NCBI GenBank assembly: GCA_963627995.1
Contig: CAVGCV010000012.1
Location: 3,379-67,378 of the forward strand
Direction: 5' to 3'
DNA from: UBA3839 sp963627995
Lineage (GTDB): Bacteria; Bacteroidota; Bacteroidia; Bacteroidales; Bacteroidaceae
DNA: 64,000 nt
In this document: positions 27,444 to 36,348 of the stretch, one piece after another
How the letters are laid out: every line of letters begins with the position of its first letter
Position numbering within the stretch: position 1 is the first letter of the stretch
Program-made: the position numbers and the translations under genes
The notes under the pieces: generated by a model
Databases searched by the model: none
The model's input: the letters and a program-made list of their open reading frames with translations, nothing else
What the model was told of the DNA's origin: nothing

Positions 27444-28433
27444 TTATTTACTCAGCTCCAACATTCGGTCTATCGGTCGCAACGCTTTCTTGGCAACCTC
27501 TGCGTCCACCATGATTTCTGGCCACTCATATTTCAGGGTGTTATACAACTTTGCCAATGTATTCAGCCGCATGAAGGAGCATTCGTTGCACGAACAGCCC
27601 ACCGTTTCGCTCACTTCGGGCGGAGCGGGGATGAAAGTCTTCTCGGGACACTGCCGCGTCATCTGGTGCAATATCCCGCTTTCCGTCGCCACGATGAACT
27701 CGGTGGCATCGTCGTTCGTCGCAAAATTCAGCAAACCCGACGTAGAGCCTATGACATCCGCTATCGCCTGAATCGGAGCCGGGCACTCCGGATGCACCAG
27801 CACCTTGGCGCGCGGGTGTGTCTTTTTCAGTTCCAATATTTTTTCCAAAGAAAACTGTCCATGCACATGGCATCCGCCATTCCACAAAAGCATCTCCCTG
27901 CCCGTTACGGAGTTGATGTAGTTTCCAAGATTCTTGTCAGGGCCAAAAATCAGTTTTTCATCCTTGGGAAAACTATCCACGATGCGCTTTGCATTCGAGC
28001 TCGTGACAACCACATCGGTCAAGGCCTTCACGGCTGCGGTCGTATTCACGTAGCTCACGACCTTGTAGCCAGGGTGTTCGTCTATAAATTTCTTCAAGTC
28101 AGCAACGTCGCACGAGTCCGCCAGCGAGCAGCCTGCATTCAAGTCGCACACCAGGACTTTTTTGTCAGGACACAAAATCTTGTTTGTCTCCCCCATGAAA
28201 TGAACGCCACACATCACAATGATGTCCGCATCGGTCTTGGCCGCCCACTGCGCCAAGGCCAGCGAGTCGCCCACAAAGTCGGCCACATCCTGCACAGCAC
28301 CTTCCGTGTAGTAGTGCGCCAGCACCACAGCATTTTTCTCCTTGCACATTTTCCGAATTTCAACTGCAAGTTCTGTACCCTGCGGAATAGGTTCATCCAC
28401 ATAGCCCTTTGCTTTCCATGCGTCCTTCACCAT
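27444..28433 (-). CDS. nadA: Quinolinate synthase A
   Basis: 329 residues, a complete NadA, which condenses iminoaspartate with dihydroxyacetone phosphate in NAD synthesis and needs a [4Fe-4S] cluster. Candidate ligands are visible in the three family positions: Cys75 (MCGVHFMGE), Cys188 (GGCHVHG) and the CSCNEC group at 280-285. Also seen: LAHYYTEGAVQDVADFVGDS and GPDKNLG. No nadB or nadC is adjacent. It follows the ScdA-hemerythrin-LuxR regulator with a 26-nt gap, which may link its expression to Fe-S stress. Confidence 0.96.
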   Translation of the reverse strand: MVKDAWKAKGYVDEPIPQGTELAVEIRKMCKEKNAVVLAHYYTEGAVQDVADFVGDSLALAQWAAKTDADIIVMCGVHFMGETNKILCPDKKVLVCDLNAGCSLADSCDVADLKKFIDEHPGYKVVSYVNTTAAVKALTDVVVTSSNAKRIVDSFPKDEKLIFGPDKNLGNYINSVTGREMLLWNGGCHVHGQFSLEKILELKKTHPRAKVLVHPECPAPIQAIADVIGSTSGLLNFATNDDATEFIVATESGILHQMTRQCPEKTFIPAPPEVSETVGCSCNECSFMRLNTLAKLYNTLKYEWPEIMVDAEVAKKALRPIDRMLELSK

Positions 28434-28459
28434 AATCTTATTTGTTTACGTGTAATCTA

Positions 28460-29428
28460 TCAAACATTTACGTCCTCCAACTTCACCAGCTTGTTCACAA
28501 TCGCATAAATGGTCAATCCCGCCGATGAATGAATCGAAAGTTTACGCGCGATATTGCGTCGATGCGTCGTCACCGTATTGATGCTCAAGCACAGCAAATC
28601 CGCAATTTCCTTGTTGGACATTCCCTTTGCCACGCACACCACAATTTGCCGTTCCCTGTCCGAAAGCTGCTCTCCTGTAGAATACACGACCGCTTCGCTC
28701 TGTCGGTTTTCTTCTTCCTCATGACGCTTGTGGTTCAGATGTTCCAGCCGTCTCACCGCAGGAAGAAAGATGTTGTCCTCCACCATGCAGTGGATGCTTA
28801 GGTCTTCCTGCGTGCGGTAAAGTTCGAATATCACAGCGTTCAGGTCGTCGTTGATTTCCTTTTGGGGATAATATTGGATGAACAGGTTCTTCAATTCTTT
28901 CAACTTCCCCTCTATCGACTCGTGGTGACGAGAAAGCAAATGGTGCGACTCGGCCGTCAATGTAGTAGAGGGAGAGTTCCCATCAAGAAGTTTCCCGACA
29001 TACTCAAACGCCACCTCTTCCTCATACACCATGTGTTTCCTAACCTCTTCAACATATTCATCGTAGAATTTCAGCACCAGAAACGCAACCTCGTTCCTAA
29101 CGGAGCAGTCTATCGCGTTCAGCATATTGCGCCGCATGGTCGGAAACTGATAGTCGAGAAAATACTTGTGCGACTGCTTCAAATACTCTAACATGGCACG
29201 CACGCTGAGATTTTCCACTCCCTTGGGAACTGCCACCCCCCCATCCTTCACGTAGTTGATAACCGCAATGAAAGTGTTTGCATCCACCCCACACTGCTGG
29301 CACACCTCATTAATCGTTTTCTCGCCGAAACCCATCGAGATGCCGAAACGTCCCATCACCTGCAGCAAACGATAGTCGTTCGCTATTACAAAACTCACCT
29401 TGTCCGTCGTCTTATAATGCTCAGACAT
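28460..29428 (-). CDS. ScdA/RIC-type hemerythrin protein fused to a LuxR DNA-binding domain
   Basis: 322 residues from ATG 29428, preceded by AAAGGAAAG; the longer frame to 29518 lies upstream of the promoter and is rejected. N-terminal DUF542/ScdA-like domain (about 12-60, with Cys43 and Cys46), hemerythrin-like domain (about 80-235) with candidate iron ligands His87, His132, Glu136, His168 or His169, His213 and Glu217, and a LuxR/GerE helix-turn-helix (about 255-318, LSDRERQIVVCVAKGMSNKEI). RIC proteins repair Fe-S clusters after NO or oxidative damage. The fusion suggests a transcription factor that senses NO, O2 or di-iron status. Lies upstream of nadA and downstream of the flavodiiron operon. 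Confidence 0.9.
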   Translation of the reverse strand: MSEHYKTTDKVSFVIANDYRLLQVMGRFGISMGFGEKTINEVCQQCGVDANTFIAVINYVKDGGVAVPKGVENLSVRAMLEYLKQSHKYFLDYQFPTMRRNMLNAIDCSVRNEVAFLVLKFYDEYVEEVRKHMVYEEEVAFEYVGKLLDGNSPSTTLTAESHHLLSRHHESIEGKLKELKNLFIQYYPQKEINDDLNAVIFELYRTQEDLSIHCMVEDNIFLPAVRRLEHLNHKRHEEEENRQSEAVVYSTGEQLSDRERQIVVCVAKGMSNKEIADLLCLSINTVTTHRRNIARKLSIHSSAGLTIYAIVNKLVKLEDVNV

Positions 29429-29499
29429 AAACCATCTTTCCTTTAAGCCCTTTAAGCAGTAACGAAAGAATTTCGTTGGATTCTGCCTATATTTCTCCG

Positions 29500-29531
29500 C
29501 AAATTTACGGCAAACCACCTACAAAAGCAAA
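29500..29531 (-). promoter_or_regulatory. Promoter of the ScdA-hemerythrin-LuxR gene
   Basis: Minus strand TTTG (29528-29531), 20 nt, TAAATTTG (29500-29507): full match. Leader about 66 nt. It excludes the upstream in-frame ATG at 29518. Confidence 0.8.
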
Positions 29532-29550
29532 TCGGTCGCCGATTACATGA

Positions 29551-30885
29551 CTAAAAGTCATATTTCAGTCCCAAAGTGAAATATTCTTTAAATTGAAAGT
29601 AGCCCAGCGTACTGTCATAGTTGTCACGCGAGCGGTTGTCGTCGAACCTCCACAAGGTGTAGAGTTCGGTCGATATGTATTTGGAAAGCGCATAGGACAA
29701 CGAGTTCTCCAATTCAGACTCGGTGTATTCGTAAGACGTAAAATAGTAGAACCTACACTTCCAACTCAAGTCTTTCATCACTTGCATGCGGGCATTCACT
29801 TCCACCTTCGAGCCATAGTCCTGCCGAATGTCGCGCCCCACGAGCTGATAGGCCTTATGGATGTTCTCGTCGTCGCGTCCGATGTAGCGCATTTTATAAG
29901 AGAATGGCAGCAAAGCCACGGAGAGCGTATTTCCATTTTTCAGCGTCGGCTTGTAGTCCATACCAACGGACACATACAAGTCGAGCGGTGCAAGAAAAGC
30001 AGAATACGTCCGCCGGTCATTGGTCCGATAGCCAGGCATGAACTGCGTATTGGCGTCGGCCGAAATCGCATAGAACCAATTCTTCTGCGCTTTCACACCG
30101 AGCTTCGAATAAAGCCGGAGTTTGTCGTTGTTCGTCAGGAACGAGTGGCACGTGTCCGACGGAGTGGTAATGAATCCCAAGCGCATTTCAAGCTTGTTGT
30201 CCCAAGTCACGCGCCGCTGGTCGTTGTAGTTCGCGTCCAACGTAATCGAAGCGAGCATCGTTCCGTTGTTGTTGCCACCCCGATACCAGTTTTCACTGAA
30301 ATAGTTTTGTGTAAACTGCAACGAGGCCGAACCTTTTGTCGTCCAAAAATTCGGTCGCTTCACCTTCAGCCCGATGTCAGAGATGCCGCCATTGAGGTTT
30401 TCAATGCGCGGCTGTTTCAAGTCGTCCCCAATGATTTTCTCCACGTCCTGCACCAGCGACTTGCCGCGCTCGCCCTGTTCGCTCACAAGCTCCACGTCCT
30501 TGAACTGCCCGTCATGGTGCGTGACAGTCCATGGACGCGTCGTGTAAACCTGTACCAGCTGCCTGTCCACGGCTTTGTTCAGCCGCTCCACCGACTGGCC
30601 GCCCACGCTGTCGTCGTCAAGTCCCAGCACGTCGGACACTGCCGACCTGTAATAAGTCATTGGCCCTACCATGCGGAAATAGTACGGGCTCACACGCTCC
30701 ACGCCACCAGCCCGCGCCACCGAGTCGCACTGCTGGTGGACACGCATCCTCAACGTCCGCAACGAATCGATGTAGCTGTCCGCAATGCGCTGCACTTCCG
30801 AGTGCGCGTGCCGCTGGGCGACAGCGCGCCCCGACACCACAATACTGGCGGCGAGAAGGAACAGGAGGCGTGGTCTCATTGGCAT
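29551..30885 (-). CDS. DUF3078 family outer-membrane protein
   Basis: 444 residues. Signal peptide with hydrophobic core LLFLLAASIVVSG and cleavage near VAQ. The C-terminal two thirds (about 175-444) are the DUF3078 beta-rich domain, recognisable from FWTTKGSASLQFTQNYFSENWY, the GGNNNGTML segment and the terminal YFTLGLKYDF ending in an aromatic residue, as in outer-membrane barrels. The N-terminal part (25-170) is a charged helical region. The gene starts 16 nt after the flavodiiron gene on the same strand, so it is probably its operon partner. Function unknown. Confidence 0.85.
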   Translation of the reverse strand: MPMRPRLLFLLAASIVVSGRAVAQRHAHSEVQRIADSYIDSLRTLRMRVHQQCDSVARAGGVERVSPYYFRMVGPMTYYRSAVSDVLGLDDDSVGGQSVERLNKAVDRQLVQVYTTRPWTVTHHDGQFKDVELVSEQGERGKSLVQDVEKIIGDDLKQPRIENLNGGISDIGLKVKRPNFWTTKGSASLQFTQNYFSENWYRGGNNNGTMLASITLDANYNDQRRVTWDNKLEMRLGFITTPSDTCHSFLTNNDKLRLYSKLGVKAQKNWFYAISADANTQFMPGYRTNDRRTYSAFLAPLDLYVSVGMDYKPTLKNGNTLSVALLPFSYKMRYIGRDDENIHKAYQLVGRDIRQDYGSKVEVNARMQVMKDLSWKCRFYYFTSYEYTESELENSLSYALSKYISTELYTLWRFDDNRSRDNYDSTLGYFQFKEYFTLGLKYDF

Positions 30886-30901
30886 GGCGTTCCTCGTCGT
30901 T

Positions 30902-32083
30902 TCAAATCGTTCCGTTCAGCAAAGCGGCGGCGAGCGTCTTCAAATCCTCCACCGTCTGCGCCTTCACGGTAGACTCCACCGTCACCACGGGCTCCACGAT
31001 GGAAATGCCCTTGAGTGCGGCCATGGCCTCGCGCATCTGCTTGCCCGCCACTGGCACCCACGAGCCATTCTCAATGATGCCCACACGGCGGTTCTGGAAA
31101 TTTTTTATCTTCAAGTGATGGATGAAGTCCTCCATCACGGGCATCACCCCGCCGTCGTAGGTCGGGGCTGCCAGCACAAGCCGGTCGTAGCGAAACGCGT
31201 CCTCCACAGCCTCGGCCATGTCGTTGCGCCGCAAGTCCGACATGGCCACCTTCACCGTGCTGTCGCTCTTGATGATGCTGGCCAATTTGAGCGCAGCCTC
31301 CTCCGTGTTCCCATGCATCGAGCAATAGGCGATGAACACGCCCTTGTCCTCCGCCGCATAGCTGCTCCAAGTGTCGTAAGTGTTGATATAGTAGGCGAGG
31401 TCTTCATCCAGGACCGGCCCGTGGAGCGGACAAATCTTGCGCACGTCGAGTGCCGCCAGTTTCTTGAGCAGCGACTGCACCTGCGCGCCGTATTTCCCGA
31501 CGATGTTGAAGTAGTAGCGTCGCGCCTCGCACGCCCATCCATCGGGGTCCGCATAGCTGAGCGCGCCGAACTTGCCGAAAGCGTCGGCCGAGAACAGCAG
31601 TTTTTCCTTCTGTTCGTAAGTGACAATCACCTCAGGCCAGTGCACCATCGGAGCCGTTGCGAACTGCAGCGTATGCTCGCCCAGCGACAAAGTGTCCCCA
31701 TCCTTCACCACCAGCACCTGGTCGTCCGCAGGGTCGGCCCCGAAGAAGCGCGCTATCATCTTTCTTGCCGGCGCGCTGCACACCACCGTCACTTCGGGAA
31801 AAGCATTCATCACGAGCCTTACGTTGGCAGAGTGGTCGGGCTCCATGTGGCTCACCACCAAGTAATCGGGCTTGCGGCCGCCCAAGGCCTCTGTCAGGTT
31901 CTCGAACCACTCGTTTGTCTTGCGCGCGTCAACCGTGTCCATGATGGCCACTTTCTCGTCAATAATCAGGTAGGAGTTGTAGGATATGCCGTTCGGTATG
32001 ACATACTGCCCTTCGAAAAGATCCAAGTCCACATCATCGACTCCAATGTACGCAATGTTCGGTGCTATGTTTGTCTCAACCAT
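30902..32083 (-). CDS. Flavodiiron protein (FprA-type flavoprotein)
   Basis: 393 residues. N-terminal metallo-beta-lactamase-like domain with the di-iron motif HMEPDH (His79, Glu81, Asp83, His84), a further His in PMVHWPE, Asp in LFSADAFGKFG and His in CPLHGPV; C-terminal flavodoxin domain (about 255-393, FIAYCSMHGNTEEAAL with the FMN phosphate loop). Flavodiiron proteins reduce O2 to water or NO to N2O with electrons from rubredoxin-like donors. Two rubredoxin-domain proteins are encoded at 37.7-38.6 kb and could be donors. Cytosolic. Promoter -7 box at 32120-32127. Confidence 0.95.
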   Translation of the reverse strand: MVETNIAPNIAYIGVDDVDLDLFEGQYVIPNGISYNSYLIIDEKVAIMDTVDARKTNEWFENLTEALGGRKPDYLVVSHMEPDHSANVRLVMNAFPEVTVVCSAPARKMIARFFGADPADDQVLVVKDGDTLSLGEHTLQFATAPMVHWPEVIVTYEQKEKLLFSADAFGKFGALSYADPDGWACEARRYYFNIVGKYGAQVQSLLKKLAALDVRKICPLHGPVLDEDLAYYINTYDTWSSYAAEDKGVFIAYCSMHGNTEEAALKLASIIKSDSTVKVAMSDLRRNDMAEAVEDAFRYDRLVLAAPTYDGGVMPVMEDFIHHLKIKNFQNRRVGIIENGSWVPVAGKQMREAMAALKGISIVEPVVTVESTVKAQTVEDLKTLAAALLNGTI

Positions 32084-32119
32084 GCTGTGCGATGTCTTGA
32101 TTGTATTTTTTTATCCGTG

Positions 32120-32127
32120 CAAAGATA
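32120..32127 (-). promoter_or_regulatory. -7 element of the flavodiiron gene promoter
   Basis: TATCTTTG on the minus strand; leader about 30 nt. No matching TTTG at -33. Confidence 0.55.
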
Positions 32128-32211
32128 GGTTTTTTTCTCCGAACCCGATGTTTTTCAATGCAAAAACGGAAGTTTCAGAACAACACATCCGCACTTGTGG
32201 CGGAAAATCTC

Positions 32212-32219
32212 TACTTTTG
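32212..32219 (+). promoter_or_regulatory. -7 element of the DUF6055-GH97 operon promoter
   Basis: TACTTTTG, match to TAnnTTTG, with a leader of about 20 nt to ATG 32246. Divergent from the flavodiiron promoter. Confidence 0.55.
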
Positions 32220-32245
32220 CACAAGTTTACTAACCAACCTATATC

Positions 32246-33562
32246 ATGTTCAAGCTACGCTATCTTTTCCACGCGCTGGCGGTCTGCACCCTGGGCCTCG
32301 GCGCGTCGCCTGTTTTTGGACAGGACGTGAAAATGCCCGAGGGCAAAGAAATCTACATCCCCAAAGACCTTCGCGACAACGACTTTACGGACAAAGACTC
32401 CAAGTGGAGCTACCACCGGATGGCATGGACCGACAACGTGGTGCTGTTTTGGGAGAAGGGATTCGGCGACGACCTCGCAAAGGCGCCCGACCTCGACGGC
32501 CGTCCCATGACCGTCGATTTGCACAACCTACTCGATCGCATCGAAACGTTCTACAAGTTCTTCCGCGACGACCTGAAGTTCGTACTGCCCGGCTCCAAGT
32601 CCGAGAAGTACCGCATGATGGTCATGCTTAACTATTCGCTGGAGGGCACGGCCTACGGCGGCGACTACGACGGTGTGATTGGCGCGCTGTGGATTGCCCC
32701 CAACCGCGTGCAGGACAGGAAGCTCAACTGCATTGCGCACGAACTCGGCCACTCCTTCCAGTCGCAAGTGATGTGCGACGGAACGGGCGAGGCGTGGGGC
32801 GGCGGAGGCATCTTCGAGATGACCTCGCAGTGGATGCTCTGGCAGGTGAACCCACAGTGGGTGACCGACGAGAACTATCACTGGCAAGCCTTTCGGAAGA
32901 GTTTCCACCAGCGCTTCCTCTCGGGAGAAAACATCTACCGCTCCCCCTACGTGCTCGAATACTGGAGCACCAGGCACGGCAACACGGTCATGGGCGACCT
33001 CTTCCGCAACGGCCGTCGCGGCGAAGACCCGGCGCAGACCTACATGCGCGCGTTCAACCTCTCGCTCGACGGCATGGCCGACGAAATGTATGAATGCTAC
33101 TCGCGCCTCGTCACCTTCGACTTCCCGCGCGTGAAAGGCACTTGCCGGAAGTACACCGGCGAACTCGCCACGACCACGACGCCCGCCGTGACGACGGGAA
33201 AGGTGCGCGAGGCCATCAGGCCCGTCGCCGACGAGACGCCGGGCACCTACGGATTCAACGTCATCGAGCTGCCCCTGAAGGCCGGGAAAGTACAGTTCCG
33301 CGGACTGGGCGACAAAGCGCGCGACGGCTACCGCTACGGCGTGGTGCTGGTCGATGCGCAGAACAACCCCACCTACCTCCCCATGCAGTCGGCATTCAGC
33401 GGCAAGTTCAGCTACAGGCCCGCCGCCGACACCAAGCACGCCTACCTCGTCGTCGTCGGATGCCCGGCGGACAAGTACGAGCCATTCACTTTCAACCCCT
33501 ACGAGCGGAATGGCGAGCCCGCCAAGGAACGGACATACCCTTACGAAATAACCATCAAATGA
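32246..33562 (+). CDS. Secreted zincin-like protein (DUF6055-like)
   Basis: 438 residues. Signal peptide (MFKLRYLFHALAVCTLGLGASPVFG) and a mature domain with WTDNVVLFWEKGFGDDLAKAP, a pattern I associate with DUF6055. The HExxH-type motif is CIAHELGHSFQ (about 166-176), followed by a Trp-rich stretch (EMTSQWMLWQVNPQW) and a downstream ARxxx helical region, so it could be a gluzincin-like metalloprotease or a catalytically related binding protein. The C-terminal part (about 330-438) is beta-rich. It is followed after 1 nt by a GH97 glycosidase, so a role in processing glycoprotein or glycan substrates is plausible. Family assignment from memory. Confidence 0.78.
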   Translation: MFKLRYLFHALAVCTLGLGASPVFGQDVKMPEGKEIYIPKDLRDNDFTDKDSKWSYHRMAWTDNVVLFWEKGFGDDLAKAPDLDGRPMTVDLHNLLDRIETFYKFFRDDLKFVLPGSKSEKYRMMVMLNYSLEGTAYGGDYDGVIGALWIAPNRVQDRKLNCIAHELGHSFQSQVMCDGTGEAWGGGGIFEMTSQWMLWQVNPQWVTDENYHWQAFRKSFHQRFLSGENIYRSPYVLEYWSTRHGNTVMGDLFRNGRRGEDPAQTYMRAFNLSLDGMADEMYECYSRLVTFDFPRVKGTCRKYTGELATTTTPAVTTGKVREAIRPVADETPGTYGFNVIELPLKAGKVQFRGLGDKARDGYRYGVVLVDAQNNPTYLPMQSAFSGKFSYRPAADTKHAYLVVVGCPADKYEPFTFNPYERNGEPAKERTYPYEITIK

Positions 33563-33563
33563 C

Positions 33564-35543
33564 ATGAGACACCTGTTTGCACTGGCGGCGCTCCTCACCT
33601 GCGCCGCCGTCCACGCGGCGGTGAAGCCGCTGAAAGTCACCTCCCCCAACGGGCAGATCCAAATTGAGGTCACCGTCGGCAACGGCATCCGCTACACCGT
33701 CACCGACGGCACGAGCACCCTGCTCCGCGACTGCCGCATCGGGCTCGACATCGAGGGGCTGGGCGACACCGGCAAGGAAGCCGCAGTCGCGTCGAAGCGC
33801 ACCGCCCGGCTGTCCGAGACCATCGACGCGCCCTTCTACCGCACGCCGCGGTTCACGCTGAGGGGAAACGCCCTGACCATCACGCTGCGCAGCGGAGTGG
33901 CCGTCGAGTTCCGCGCCTACGACGAGGGCGCAGCCTACCGCTTCTCCACCCGCGGCATGGACGGACGCGAATACCGCATCGCGGGCGAAACCGCCGAATT
34001 CAACTTCACGGACGACCACACGGCCTACCTCCCCTATTCCACCAACCCGAAGAAGCCCGAGGCAATGGCGTTCCAGGCCACCTACGACGCGAAGCCGCTC
34101 TCGCAGCAGGCCACCGACAACCTCGCTTTCCTCCCTGCAACCATCGACTGCGGAACGGCCAAGGTCACGCTGATGGAGAGCGACCTCGAAAGCTATCCCG
34201 GAATGTTCGTCCGCCCCAGCGGAACGGCCCTCAAGGCGTGGTTCTCGCCCGTGCCGAAGACGTACGACTTCCACCCATGGCGCAAGCAGCAGTACGCCAC
34301 CTCCACCCACAGCTTCATCGCGCAGTGCAGCGGCAACCGCACCTTCCCGTGGCGAATCATGGCCATCAGCCACAGCGACACCGAGATGCCGACGAACAAC
34401 CTCGTCTATGCGCTCGCGTCGCCCAACCGCATCGGCGACTGCTCGTGGGTGCGGCCCGGCATGGTGGCATGGGACTGGTGGAACAACTGGGGAATCAGCG
34501 GCGTGGACTTCGAGGCCGGAATCAACATGAACACCTACAAGCACTACATCGACTTCGCCTCCGCCTACGGGCTGCCCTACGTCATCCTCGACGAAGGCTG
34601 GTACGACCCGAAGAGCGGCGACATGCTCACCACGATACGCGACATCGACCTCCCCGCCCTCACGGCCTACGCCAAGGAGCGCAACGTGCGCCTCATCCTG
34701 TGGACGGTGTTCAACGTCCTCGACAGCCAGCTGGAGGCCGCCTGCGCGAAGTATGCCGACATGGGCATCGCAGGGTTCAAGGTCGACTTCCTCGACCGCG
34801 ACGACCAGCAGGGCGTGGAGATGGCCTACCGCATCGCCGAAGCCTGCGCGCGCCACCGGCTCGTGCTCGACTACCACGGCATCTACAAACCCACGGGCAT
34901 CAACCGCACCTACCCCAACATCGTGAACTTCGAGAGCGTGTTCGGCATGGAGGAAGCGAAATGGACAGCCCGCGACGCGAAGGACATGCCGCTCTACGAC
35001 GTGACCTTCCCTTTCATCCGGATGCAGGCGGGCTACGTCGATTTCACGCCCGGAGGGATGCGCAACGCCACGCGCAGCGACTTCCAGCCCATCTACAACA
35101 ACCCCCTGACCATGGGCACGAGGTGTCACCAGCTCGCCATGTACGTGGTGCACGACTCCCCCCTGACGATGCTTGCCGACAACCCGACCGCCTACGAGCA
35201 AGAGCCGGAGTACACCAAGTTCGTCGCCGCCATCCCAACGGTGTTCGACGAGACCCGCGTTCCGCAGGGACGCATGGCGCAGTACATCGTGACGGCGCGG
35301 CGCAGCGGCGGCGACTGGTACGTGGGCGGACAGACCAACTGGGACGCGCGCGACGTGGAGCTCGCGTTCGACTTCCTGCCACGGGGCGCGCGCTACGAGG
35401 CGACGCTCTACACCGACGGGGCCAACGCCGGCCGCACGGCCACCGACTACCGCGTGCAGCGGCTCACCATCGACGCGTCCACACGGCTCACCATCCACAT
35501 GGCGTCGGGCGGAGGATTCGCCGCAAGGCTGAGGAAGCTCTGA
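33564..35543 (+). CDS. Glycoside hydrolase family 97 (alpha-glucosidase or alpha-galactosidase)
   Basis: 659 residues with a signal peptide (MRHLFALAALLTCAAVHA). Three-domain GH97 plan: N-terminal beta-sandwich (about 20-260), central TIM barrel (about 280-560, with WDWWNNWGISGVDFEAG, YVILDEGWYD, GFKVDFLDRDDQ and DYHGIYKPTGINRTYPN) and C-terminal beta domain. These enzymes are calcium-dependent and periplasmic in Bacteroidetes; SusB is the best-known member. Inverting versus retaining type cannot be settled by eye, though VDFLDRDDQ places an Asp where retaining members have a nucleophile. Coupled to the zincin-like gene before it; truA overlaps its stop by one base. Confidence 0.93.
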   Translation: MRHLFALAALLTCAAVHAAVKPLKVTSPNGQIQIEVTVGNGIRYTVTDGTSTLLRDCRIGLDIEGLGDTGKEAAVASKRTARLSETIDAPFYRTPRFTLRGNALTITLRSGVAVEFRAYDEGAAYRFSTRGMDGREYRIAGETAEFNFTDDHTAYLPYSTNPKKPEAMAFQATYDAKPLSQQATDNLAFLPATIDCGTAKVTLMESDLESYPGMFVRPSGTALKAWFSPVPKTYDFHPWRKQQYATSTHSFIAQCSGNRTFPWRIMAISHSDTEMPTNNLVYALASPNRIGDCSWVRPGMVAWDWWNNWGISGVDFEAGINMNTYKHYIDFASAYGLPYVILDEGWYDPKSGDMLTTIRDIDLPALTAYAKERNVRLILWTVFNVLDSQLEAACAKYADMGIAGFKVDFLDRDDQQGVEMAYRIAEACARHRLVLDYHGIYKPTGINRTYPNIVNFESVFGMEEAKWTARDAKDMPLYDVTFPFIRMQAGYVDFTPGGMRNATRSDFQPIYNNPLTMGTRCHQLAMYVVHDSPLTMLADNPTAYEQEPEYTKFVAAIPTVFDETRVPQGRMAQYIVTARRSGGDWYVGGQTNWDARDVELAFDFLPRGARYEATLYTDGANAGRTATDYRVQRLTIDASTRLTIHMASGGGFAARLRKL

Positions 35544-36292
35544 TGCGCCATTTCATCTACCTTTCCTACGACGGGGCGCGCTACCACGGGTGGCAGATCC
35601 AGCCCAACGGGGCGAGCGTGCAGGAGGTGCTCCGCGACGCGCTCGCCACCCTCCTGCGCCACCCCGTCGAGGTGGTGGGCGCGGGGCGCACCGACGCGGG
35701 CGTGAACGCCAGCGCCATGGTGGCGCACTTCGACACCCCCGGCGCGCCCGACGGCCCCCAGCTCTGCCAGCGGCTCAACCGCCTGCTGCCGCCCGACATC
35801 GCGGCGCAGCGCATCGTGCCGGTGGCCCCGACGGCGCACGCGCGCTTCTCGGCCACGGCGCGCACCTACCACTACTACGTCGCCCTCGCCAAGTCGCCGT
35901 TCCTGCGCCACTACGCCTACCTGCTCCCCTACGCGCCCGACTTCGCGCGCATGAACGAGGCGGCGCAGAAACTGCCCGGCTACACCGACTTCACATCCTT
36001 CTCAAAGCTCCACACCGACGTGAAGACAAACGACTGCGACGTCACCCACGCCGCGTGGGAGCAGCAGCCCGACGGCACGTGGAGGTTCACCATCCGCGCC
36101 AACCGCTTCCTGCGCAACATGGTGCGCGCCATCGTCGGGACGCTCCTCGACGTAGGCCGGGGCCGACTGTCCGTCGAAGACTTCTGCGCCGTCGTCGAGC
36201 GGCGCGACCGCTGCGCAGCCGGCAGCAGCGTGCCCGGCAACGCGCTCTTCCTCGCCGACGTGGCCTATCCGGCCGACATTTTCCTGGCCTGA
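35543..36292 (+). CDS. truA: tRNA pseudouridine(38-40) synthase TruA
   Basis: 249 residues from ATG 35543 (TGATG overlap with the GH97 stop); the much longer open frame upstream is an antiparallel-codon artefact of GC-rich DNA. Catalytic Asp51 in GAGRTDAGVNA, conserved RxYHYYV-type segment (ATARTYHYYVALA), FTSFSK and the terminal FLRNMVRAIVGTLLDVGRG. It isomerises U38-U40 in the anticodon stem of many tRNAs. Part of the same transcript as GH97 by position, a chance operon rather than a functional link. Confidence 0.95.
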   Translation: MRHFIYLSYDGARYHGWQIQPNGASVQEVLRDALATLLRHPVEVVGAGRTDAGVNASAMVAHFDTPGAPDGPQLCQRLNRLLPPDIAAQRIVPVAPTAHARFSATARTYHYYVALAKSPFLRHYAYLLPYAPDFARMNEAAQKLPGYTDFTSFSKLHTDVKTNDCDVTHAAWEQQPDGTWRFTIRANRFLRNMVRAIVGTLLDVGRGRLSVEDFCAVVERRDRCAAGSSVPGNALFLADVAYPADIFLA

Positions 36293-36348
36293 CGCGCACC
36301 GGCGGCGCCCCCGGCACAAGCACAAGACCCTAACGACACGCACACACC

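Noticed and set aside
33555..35498. 647-residue frame antisense to GH97
   Set aside because: Caused by high GC at third positions; GH97 on the plus strand has motifs and signal peptide.
34238..35542. 434-codon N-terminal extension of truA
   Set aside because: TruA homology begins exactly at ATG 35543; the extension overlaps GH97 in another frame and is Arg-rich.
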